Of a stretch of 64,000 nt of DNA, positions 29,741 through 39,018 are shown in pieces (positions within the stretch are counted from its first letter, which is position 1; each line of letters opens with the position of its first letter). The position numbers and the translations under genes are program-made. Origin of the DNA: Eutreptiella sp. 'Long Island Sound 2002' (Eukaryota; Euglenozoa; Euglenophyceae; Eutreptiales; Eutreptiaceae). The stretch lies in assembly GCA_964036045.1 (NCBI GenBank), contig OZ038390.1, positions 3,730,017-3,794,016 on the forward strand, given 5' to 3'. Under the pieces are notes generated by a model, which saw only the letters and a list, made by a program, of their open reading frames with translations, was not told the DNA's origin and did not search any database.

Positions 29741-30760
29741 TTAGTGTCTAGGGTGGACCTGACAGGTTTGGCAAGCAAGCAAGCAGCAAGCAGCAAGCAA
29801 GCAAGCAGCACGCGCGAAATGGGGAAAAATCAGAACTCCGTCATGGTGCTTCAGATTCGGCTGAAATTTTGGTGGATGATACCTATGGGTGTGAAGTACA
29901 ATCACACAAAGTTTGAGCAAGAAACTCAACGGTGGCGGCCGGGAACGGGATTCGCAAGTGGCGGACCTCGCTTTCAAAAACTGCAGTTTAGGGCCAAAAA
30001 CAGCCATTTTTGGGCCAAAAATGCCCTGGAACACATTCAAAACGGCCAAACGAAGGGAAACGGTGGGTACACTGCATGTGCGGCTTGACTTCCCCGTTTC
30101 AACGAGCTCTTTGCGGCCCTCTAACTCCATGATATGTCCCGGAAACGGCCCAAAAAGGCCCCCAGAAGCTCCAAATGCCGACAGCCACAAACCAAGAATA
30201 GGCCATATCTTTGGCTACATGGCTCAAAATGCGAGTTCGAGGGCACCTACTCCACCCGCAACCCCCCACTTTTTGTGGTTTCCACCCCTCAGAATTGCCC
30301 AAACGCACGCCTAGACCCCAATACCTAGGCCCACTAGGCTGCAACAAGCTGCAAGCTCAAGCCCCAACAGGTGGGTGCCCAACTGGGTCAACAGGGTCCA
30401 GTAGGGGCAAAAAGATGACTTTTCTCAAAAATGATCCTAGACCATGTGCGACGCTAAAACAAGTATTTTTGGACCGTTTTGAGCTTGTGGTGGCCCATTT
30501 TGGTCCTCCGAAGATCCCAAAATGCCTTGAAAATGGGCTGTTTTGGGACCAAAAATGGGTCAAAAATGGGTCAAAAACGCATGTTTCCAAACCTCATCCT
30601 TGACCATTTGGGGTGCACAAAAGGGTGAAATGAGCCCATTTTGTGCCCATTTTCGGGCATTTTGGCCCCTCAGAAGTCCAAAAAGCCTTGAAAGTGGGCC
30701 TCGTGGTGATGGGGTTCACTTGCAAGCTGATTTCACTTTGTCAAGAGCCATCAATGTGTG
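29741..30760. repeat. Degenerate low-complexity region rich in gggcc(a)aaaa / ccattttgggcc words
   Basis: About 1 kb in which gggccaaaaa, aaaaatgggtcaaaaatggg and ccattttgggc-like words recur at irregular spacing, unlike flanking DNA. It begins with an agcaagcaagcagc microsatellite (29770-29810). No long ORF with a domain; possibly an old, decayed element. Confidence 0.35.
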
Positions 30761-31474
30761 AATCATTCTTGATGTCCCTCACAAGTCATAGCGGATGTTT
30801 CCTCTCCCACCAGCTCGGTCCCAATATTCAGTCTTGATAGCAACCACCGCGCGCGCGACTGATCTCTGCCCACACACAAGCGTGGGCGGCCAGCTGCGAA
30901 CGCGAGACCGGGTCCATTACACAAACCCCAGAGAACGCCGAGCGAGCATGAAGAGGGGAAAGAAGTCGCGCAGCCCGGGTCTCCACTTCCGTCCGATGCA
31001 GTGGCGGTGGCGGGGTCCAGTGAGCAGTGAGCAGCAGCATGGGCCAGCGCACTGCTTGGTGCCTCTCCATTGCCCGTCAAGAAGGCGTCGGCCACACAGG
31101 CCGCGGCAGAAAGATGCCACGGATTTTCGGACAGACGCGATGCAGCCCGAGGCCCATCGAGAAGGCAGCCAAAGCCCTCACACATCCGCGACGCTCCCGC
31201 GCGGAGTATAGGCCCGCCGCCTGTCCTTTCCGCTGACCTGCGTAGGCGTGGCTGAACGGGTATTGCGACCTCAGTCCCCCTTGCGGTCGCTGGTGCGTGC
31301 CGTTGATAAGCACATCAGCCCCGCCTTTGAGAAAGCGTGGCCCAGGTCACGGGAACCAACAGCGCAACGGGAATTGCGCGTCTAGACGCGCGAGAGGCGG
31401 TGTTTCGACAGAGGCTTCGAGACGCATGCAGACAAAGAAAGATCCTGCCTTCTCACACACAGACCGCCCTGCCC
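30761..31474. other. No gene recognised
   Basis: Short ORFs only. The gcgcgcgcgac run at about 30848 is the only low-complexity feature. Confidence 0.3.
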
Positions 31475-31708
31475 GACACGGCTGTTCTACGCCGTGCTGA
31501 GCAACCAGTGATGCCATGTGCCTGACGGAGTCGACATCGAACATAGGGTCACCACCCGATTGGATTATAAATGAGAAGGAGCGTTATAAATGACACGGCT
31601 GTTCTACGCCGTGCTGAGCAACCAGTGATGCCATGTGCCTGACGGAGTCGACATCGAACATAGGGTCACCACCCGATTGGATTATAAATGAAAAGGAGCG
31701 TTATAAAT
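31475..31708 (+). repeat. Tandem duplication, 117 bp x 2
   Basis: gacacggctgttctacgccg to aggagcgttataaat is repeated head to tail (31475-31591 and 31592-31708) with one visible difference (gagaagg/gaaaagg). A third start, gacacggctgt, follows at 31709. Very recent, or an assembly artefact. Confidence 0.9.
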
Positions 31709-32298
31709 GACACGGCTGTCGTTCTTCTTTGGAGGAGACAGCAGAGCTAGCCCGAGTGCCATCAAATCGTGGCCACTGTTGAAGCATCCTGCCTGGCCAT
31801 TTGGCCCTTCCGGTCTCCACTGCTTTGCCTCGACACGGTGTCTTCCACGGCGAACCCACCTTGAGCGGCCCAAGCGTCGCAAGCCTCTGCCCCGTCGGCA
31901 GCCTTTGCCTTCTTGTAGGTCACCGTAGTAGAGGGGGCCGATCTCGGCGCCGTGGAGCTCGTCGACAAAGCCCCCCACCGCTCCCTTCGTGCGCTTGACC
32001 CGGAATGTCAGGCAAAGAGGCCCGCCCCGGCCCGCCCCTTCGTCCGAGCGATGGCCGGATGGTGTGTCCAGCGGAGTGCGACACGGTGAAGCGGAACGGA
32101 AGAGAGTTCGGGGAAGGGGGTACACTGGGTACTATACTGGCCCTAGAGCCCAGTAGCGAAACGTCGACCCGGTTGCCAGTCCCCAACGAGCGGACGGCAA
32201 CTACGCGGGCACAGAGGGATCGGTAAGACAAGGCCATGGGCCTCGTACTGCATGGTCGCAAGGCGGGACAGCTGTGACATCAGACGACTGGTCCCAGG
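31709..32298. other. No confident gene
   Basis: The minus strand is open across 31920-32120 with an exon-like segment (LTFRVKRTKGAVGGFVDELHG...), but without a recognised domain or a clear acceptor. Ends in gtcccagg, the left duplication of the next element. Confidence 0.25.
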
Positions 32299-32565
32299 CA
32301 GGGCGGTCCTGAAAAACATAAAAAAAAGAAAACTGCTCCGTTACGCCTATGCTGTGAAAAAGCTGCGTATACTGACGGCGGTTGGAGAGTAACCGACGGC
32401 GGTTGGAGGGTACCCGACGGCATTTGGAGGGTAACCGACGGTGGTTGGTTGGTAACCGACGGCGGTTGGGTAACCGACGGCGGTGCAAACCTGTGGAAAA
32501 ATGCTCTCAAGGGCGGTCCTTAATAAAATAAAACAAAAGAGAGAGAGTCCTCAAGGACCGCCCTG
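32299..32565. mobile_element. hAT-type miniature transposon, copy 4 (short)
   Basis: cagggcggtcct at 32299 and the complement of cagggcggtccttg ending at 32565. The exact 8-bp duplication gtcccagg is at 32291-32298 and 32566-32573. The interior minisatellite differs here: ggttggagggtaaccgacgg-type units (32376-32480) replace the TTGGCGG array. The ends and the A-rich subterminal tracts are conserved, so the ends are the mobile unit and the minisatellite filling varies. Confidence 0.88.
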
Positions 32566-32748
32566 GTCCCAGGCCACAAAGGCACCTCCCTCCACCTCCC
32601 CGCCGTCCTCGCAGAGAGGCGGAATAAAGTGCTGCCGGGTTAGACCGTGCCTGGGGGTTGTGGCCAGCCCCCGACCACCACCCAAAACGGGTACTGGACC
32701 TGGGCTATCTAACTGCTGGCGGTTCTACGGGGTCTCAACACTGCCTCC

Positions 32749-33168
32749 TCACTTCTGGGGTTCACGTGCCGCGGCCCAAAACGGTGCCAACTCACCCGCC
32801 CAGCGGTTGAACCTCATGAGCAACGGTCCACTTGTCGACTTGTAGAACACCCCCAGGCAGAAGCAGCCTTCCTTTCGTGCGTGCTTCAGGTTTTTGTACC
32901 ACGTGCAGCAGCCAGGCTCGCTATCGGCGAGCAAAAACAGGAACCGCGACAGCGTCCAGCGCTCCGGCGAAAGATGGAAGCGCACGATGCCGTTCTCCGA
33001 TACTGTGAGGATGTACATGACTTCACCCGGCAGACATCTGAAGATGAGCCCGAGGGGTGAGCACTTGAACTTGACGTTCTCCTTCCGCGCGATGATGTGC
33101 ATGATTACGCGGCCCTCACCGAGAGCATGGGCCGCGTTGCAGCGGTTCTGACACAAGGACTCCGTGGC
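32749..33168 (-). CDS. Terminal exon of an unknown protein
   Basis: Minus-strand acceptor atctgtcacccttgcag, then 139 codons from ATESLCQNRCNAAHALGEG... to ...FWAAAREPQK and a stop. The middle (CSPLGLIFRCLPGEVMYILT... RFHLSPERW) has alternating hydrophobic residues as in a beta-rich fold, with several Cys. No family recognised. The GGAGT satellite and the retrotransposon lie immediately upstream on this strand, so they occupy the intron or the 5' flank of this gene. Codon use is not repeat-like. Confidence 0.45.
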   Translation of the reverse strand, partial: ATESLCQNRCNAAHALGEGRVIMHIIARKENVKFKCSPLGLIFRCLPGEVMYILTVSENGIVRFHLSPERWTLSRFLFLLADSEPGCCTWYKNLKHARKEGCFCLGVFYKSTSGPLLMRFNRWAGELAPFWAAAREPQK

Positions 33169-33189
33169 CTGCAAGGGTGACAGATGAGA

Positions 33190-33323
33190 ATGGGGTGGAG
33201 TGGAGTGGAGTGGAGTGGAGTGGACTGGAGTGGAGTGGAGTGGAGTGGAGTGGAGTGGAGTGGAGTGGAGTGGAGTGGAGTGGAGTGGAGTGGAGTGGAG
33301 TGGAGGAGGAGGAGGAGGAGGAG
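33190..33323 (+). repeat. GGAGT pentamer satellite at the retrotransposon 3' end
   Basis: About 22 units of ggagt with a single interrupting ctggagt, passing into a ggagga(gga)n run at 33303-33326. The same satellite lies at 42751-43078, at the other end of the retrotransposon. Confidence 0.95.
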
Positions 33324-33714
33324 GAGCGCCTGCCGTGGTCCCACGTACGGTGAGCCGTGGCGTCGTCCCTCGGGGGCCCCACGCAGGCACTGCCGAGGGA
33401 GTCCTCCGTCTTACCTCCGCTAGAGTAAGACGAATCTCGTCGCACACCTGAGAACGCTCCTCCCAGCAGGCCGTCTGGGTCACAACGCCGGTGTACAACA
33501 ACGCTACGGTCCGATCTGCTCTCCGGTCCCGGCCACCAACCGCTCCGAACTGTCCTGGATCCACCCGAGTCAGTGTTCGAAGATCAACGGGCACGGAAGA
33601 TGTGGGTCTCCCGGGGCATCACCCCCGGCTTAGGACGTCGCCAGACCAGGAGCGCGGTCCGGCACGACTGCGCGCTGTACCGGAATGGTCCGGGCGCGGG
33701 AGACCGAGGACGGG

Positions 33715-36700
33715 TCACGGGCGGGGATAAGGCCACGGGGCGGGCCGACCCAGGGCCACCTGCATGTCCTTGAAGACCGTGCGGGGCCCTTGGGAAGCCG
33801 CAGTAAGGATGGCCGAGAACGCCGAATGTAGTGCGGCACACCACAAGGGGATCACATCTCCACGGAGGCCGGCCTCCAGGCTCCGTCCATTGCCACCGTA
33901 ATGGATGGCCCAGAGGCGGCGTCGATCCGGGAGATGGGGGGCAAGCCCGTGCCGGCCGAGACTGTCCAAGACGATCACGTCATAGGTCTCCAGTTCTATT
34001 TCCCGCCGCACGGCCGGCGGCATCTGGTTCTTCTCGATGTACACATACAGGACTCGGTATGGACTGCGCTTGTTCCGGGTGGGGATGGCGGCCTTCACCT
34101 TAGGGGCCAGGAGGAGGTCCCCCGACAGCCAAAGGCCTAGGAGGACGTCCCAGGCTGGCCACCTGGCCGAACCGGGCGTTGGGGCCCAGTTGGCGACGTG
34201 ATACCACTCTGGCGGCGGGTTGTTGGCGAGGGACTGGTTCACGGGGACCCCTTGCTGGGGGGAAAAGTGGTCGGCGAGGGGGAGGACGGGCACCGCGTGC
34301 CGCTTGTGGAGGAGGACGGTAGTGAGGACGACGTCGCAGAGAAGGCGACGGAGATGCGCAGGACGCAGACCCCTGTGTCGCAGGGCATCCCTGTGCGGCG
34401 GGGAGATGGCCCCGAGACGGCCGATGGTGTAGGTGGTGATGGTGTGGTGGGCTGGGGAGCCTTCCACGGCCAGCATGAAGGGCTCGTCGCCCCAGAGGAC
34501 GAGGGTACCCCAAGCAGTGGGCGTACAGTGGCGCCAGGCACGACACCTCTGGGAGAGCCGGGCTGCAAGCCACCGATGGTAGTGGGCGCGGAGGAGCGGG
34601 TCTAGCGGGCAGGAGAGGATGTGGTCCCCGGGGGCGGGTAGGAGGCAGAGGGGACAGGGCGTGTCCCTGGAGGGAAACAGGGAGAGGCGGATGCCGGTGA
34701 CCGTGAGGTGGTCTCCCCACGTGAGGAGGCCATGGCTGACGGCGGTGGCGTACTCGCTGAGGGCGGGGTGGCGCTGAGGCAGGGGAGCCGTAGAGTAGGC
34801 GTGGTGGGAGGCGAGCAGGGCGCGGCGTGCGTGGGGTAGGGCGTCGTGGACCTGGAGGCCCGCGTGGGAGAAACAGATGCGGGGTTCCTGCAGGGGGCTG
34901 AGCCACCCCACGGTGTCGGGGCAGGTGTCCGCAGCGCGTCTTGCCGCTTCATCCACCTGGTCCAGCAGGGCATCGAGCCAGGTGCCGGTGATATGCGAAT
35001 AGAGATGGCGGGGGGGAGCGTGACTGCGGGCCATATTGCGGCACGCTCGTATGAGGTCCCCCTGCAGCGAGTCCTCTGGTTCTCGGCGTCCCTCCTGGGC
35101 GGTGATGTATCCTTTGCAATCTGCAAAGTGCCATGCACCGGAACGGAAGCCGAAGGCAGGGTCGGTCGAGGGTCCCCTGGCGGTGAGGGCCACCCACGCC
35201 GTGTACAGCTCCGCCGTGTAGGCATTGTCCAGCCGCAAGGGGATGGGGACGGGGTACACCTGGTACCGGAGGGTGACGGGGCAGAACACCGCCACAGCCC
35301 CGCCGCAGCGCCGGGTCCTCGGGCACCACGACGCGTCGTGGAGGATCCCATAGTTCTCGGGGAGCCAGGAGAACATGGGGATGGCCGCAGTCACCGCGTG
35401 GCAACGTCCAACCGGGGGAGCCATGCCGACCGGTGGAGTGGGGCGAGGGGATACCCGGGGCCATCCCTTCTGTTGCGCGTCTTCCGCACTGCGATGGCCT
35501 GCAAGCATCCACGCATGGGTGTCCTGGACCTCGAGTCCAGGGGACGACAGGGCCATCACATGGGGAGTATGGTCTGGCAGATGGCCGTCGGGGGGCAAGT
35601 GGATGGAGATGTCGCATTGGTGGCATAGGGCGACGAACAAGTCGTGGTCCGTGGGGTGAGCAGCACACCGGAGCCCGAGCTCTGAGGTGAGGCAGGGCTG
35701 GGAGGGGTGTAACCGCCAGAGGGCAGTCAGGAGCCCGTGGCGAGTGGACCGGCGGACCAGGGGGTTGGGGTGGTTCAGGTGCCGGATGTAGACGCCGAGG
35801 AAGTTAGCGAACCCGATGACCGGGGCCGGGGGGACGCCGATCCCTCCCTCGGGGATCTCGCGGAGGAAGTGGGCAGAGGCAGAGAGGGCCCACCCAGCGG
35901 TGGCGCGCATGGCCGAGGCGGCCATAGCGTCCAGCACGCGCATGGCTCCGTAGGAGGGGGGGCGGACACTGGTAAACCAGTTGACCGTCCCATGGCACTT
36001 GGCGACGAACATGGCGAGGGGGTAGTGGGCGGGCAGCCTCGGGGCGCGGAGCGCCCGGCATGCGGCGCGGGTGCCGGAGAACAGGCGCCGGGAGTCAACG
36101 GGGTGGAAAAGGTGGCGGAGGGCGTGGCGGCCAAGGACGCGGACGTAGTCCTGGCTTGTGGCACACCGCACCGGGTGGCCGTTGAGGTACACTGTGTCTC
36201 TGAGGAAATGGACCCAGCCATCGCGCATGTCCGTGCCGATCAAGACCGTTTTGGTCGGATCAGAGTGTAGGTTGGTGAGGCGACCTGCCCGTTCAATGCC
36301 GCTGGCGAGGGCGGGCAGGTGGCCGCGGTCACCGGGTAGCCACTAGGTATCATCCATCAGGAGAACCCGGTTCAGCGGGCCCGCGGGGGTGTCGGTGGGG
36401 CGGACGGAACGGCGGGCTTCGTGCCCTCGGACTCCGCCATATATGCAGTACTTCATGCCGGACACAGGGCATCCTTGTCCCGTGCCGGCGCTCAGGCGGG
36501 TGGAGGACGGGGAACGCCCGTCAGCCCCTCCCATGTGCACCTCGAGGGCGCGATCATGGTGCTGAAGGGTCGTGGCGTCGGCTGGGGAGATCCCTGCCGC
36601 GGTCAGGACGGCGTACTCGGTGGTGTGGTTGATGGAGCCGTACGCATGGCGGACATCGTCCGACAGGACCCACGCCTCGAGGCGTCGCCTCCAGCGGTCC

Positions 36701-37731
36701 CACCACACATCGTGGAGGACGCGGAGGAGCTCCACGGAGGAGCAGTGCGGGGACATCCCGAACTGGTAGGGTGGCAGGATGCCGCCCTGAACCAGGCGGT
36801 GCTGGTAGTGGTCTTTGATGAGGGCGGCCGTGAGCTTCCATACCGTGGCCAGATTGGTGAGCGGCCTGCCGTTTGCGATGGGGCCGTGTGGCGTCTTTTT
36901 CGGAAGGTTGATGAAATCCGCAGAGTGCGCTTGGGGCATGGGCACCCCACGGAGAATGCTGTTGATCAAGTCAACGATCACCGTAAACTGGGCGTCCTCC
37001 AACTGTCCGAACAGCCGGTACTCCAGCAAATCGTGGTACGGTACGGTGGCCGCCGCTCGGTGGATGATGGCGCGTAGGTTGGCGATGGTAGCGCAAGGCG
37101 GTGGGCCGAGCGAGGTGCCGGCCCATCCCGTGATGGCCTGGACGCGCGCGAACGAGAGTGCCTCAAGAGGGGCCAGGTGCCTCTGGCGCAGCTGGTCCAA
37201 CGCAACGGCGGCCTGCTGATGGAGTGGCACTGGGACGCCCACTACGTAGACAGGATCCGCTGGGGGTACATATTGCGCCCCCAAAGTGCGGCGGTAGTCC
37301 ACCTTGGTGGGTTGGCCGGGGGCGGTGGGTAGGGGCGCCAGCCCTACATCCTTCTCCACGAGGATGACATCCCAAGCCGCCCGGATCTGCTCTTTGAGGC
37401 GGGCGACCTCCACAAGGTGCGACGATTGTGACGCCCAATCCGGGTGGGCGAGGGTGTAGCGTCGCAGGTTGGTGACGTGGACGCGTACCGTCGACGGCAC
37501 TGGCTGGCTGGGGACGGGGGCCCCGAAGGCCGCTGTAGCCGCGGCGTATAGCGCTGAGGTCACCTCGGTATAGCGCGGCAGTGTGCTTGGCGCGCCCGGG
37601 GGCGGCAGGGGGAAGCTCGGCTCGAAAGGTGTCGTTAAGGGTGCGGAGTTGGCTGGCGAGGGGCTCCCGCGGGATGGGGAAGCGGCCCTTTTTCGACGGG
37701 CACACCAGTTGGAGCGCTGGCGGGAGGTCAT
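33715..37731 (-). pseudogene. Retrotransposon ORF2, part 2: reverse transcriptase, RNase H, zinc knuckle
   Basis: One frame from about 37600 to 33715. RT motifs: INLPKK...NGRPLTNLATVWK (fingers), LSDDVRHAYGS (motif A), SAGTGQGCPVS (motif B), LLMDDT (motif C, catalytic DD). A TAG at 36343-36345 directly follows LLMDDT; the same frame resumes with WLPGDRGH... and LHSDPTKTVLIG (thumb). Counting from the Met at 36243, RNase H residues are D303 (HDAS), E345 (TAELYTAW), D375 (FADCKGY), H417 and D431. A CX2CX7HX3C knuckle is at 530-545, followed by about 300 C-terminal residues of unknown function. The product copies element RNA into DNA at the nicked target. Confidence 0.82.
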
Positions 37732-38977
37732 GGAGGGTGGCAGTCACGGGCAGATGGTCAGACGGGAAACTAGAATCGGAGCGCACCTCCGTGGTGTGGG
37801 CAGCTTCCGAAGGGGTGCGGAGGAAGATGTGGTCAAGGGCACCTGCGAAGCCTTGCGGGCTCACCCACGTGGGGGCCTCAGCAAGGGGGTGTAAACGGCG
37901 CATCCCGAGGTGCGCGAGCGTGGGTAGGACGAGGTCACAGAGTGAGGCGGGAGAGATAGGGAGGTGCGAGACCCAATGGCAATTGGCGTTCACGTCCCCT
38001 GTTAGGACAACCACCCTGGCCGGGGTGAGGAGGAGGTATGGGTACACCCAATCCAGGATTTCCTGGAGGGTGTCGAGGTCCCCGTCGGCCGGGAAATACA
38101 CGTTGGCGTGGCAGTGGGTCACGCCCGCCATGGCGAAGTGAGTGATCAAGGCTCGTCATGAGGGGTGGGCGCTGTGGCTGGTCACGGCCAGGTCCGGGGT
38201 CCTGTAGAGGAGGGTGGCGCATCCCCCAGCCACCTTCGCTGGGGCTTGGATGGTGTGGTATAGGGGGTGTACCCGTTGGACGATCAGGGGACCAGCTTCT
38301 TGAACGTGCAGGGTTAGCGGGTACTGGCACTCGCGCACCAGGACGTCCAGGGCGCGGAGCTTGGGTCGCAGGGACATCTGCACGTTGAGGGTCATTATGT
38401 CCGGGCGGGGCGACGCGCGGTCGGAAAGGGGTGGATCAGGGCAGGAGCCGGCGGTGGCTGGGTGCCGGGTTAGCTTGCAGACCACGGCCACGGGGAGGGC
38501 GTGAGGCAGGCCCCGCACCCACTTCCAGAGGTGCCGGGGGTGGTACGTGGCCGCTATCGCCAAGACACTGGCTCGGGTGAGGCCTGTGGCCGTGACAGAG
38601 ACACGGCTGTGCAGGGACTGTGGGAGGACCACGTGGTGGTGCTCGGGCAAGATGAGGGAGGTTGGGGGCATGCCCTTGCGGCAGAGCTGTATCTGATGGG
38701 AACCAGACACTTGCACGCAGTGCACGGCGCCCACCAACGACAGGACGTTGCGGGGCCAGGAGTCTGTCCCGCTGCACACCCGGTAGTAGTGCACACCCGC
38801 TGGTAGGTGTAGGCACATTTCGAGGGCGTAGGGGGGCGGGATGAACTGGGCGGTGCTCGGGGCCGGCATCGGTACCAGGCCCCATTCTCTGGGAGGGGAG
38901 CAGGGAGTGTATGCGCCCAGGTGCAGGTCCCGGACGTGGGGGACGCCGTCGAGGCGGGAGTGGCGGAGCCGAGACAC
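37590..38977 (-). pseudogene. Retrotransposon ORF2, part 1: AP-like (EEP) endonuclease
   Basis: Frame from 38977. The first about 190 residues are unassigned. The endonuclease begins at DIMTLNVQ, with catalytic Glu in LHVQEAG (residue 227). A TGA at 38156-38158 then breaks the frame after SHSAHPS. The same frame resumes and carries GDVNAN (active-site Asp/Asn) and the terminal SDHLPVTATL (Asp-His). All hallmark residues survive; only the stop separates them. Near 37590-37610, at a cgcccggggg-type tract, the meaningful frame changes to that of the RT part. The enzyme nicks the target to prime reverse transcription. Confidence 0.8.
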
Positions 38978-39018
38978 AGCGTCGGGGATGTCTTCGTTGC
39001 GCCCCGCCAGTTCCCCGG

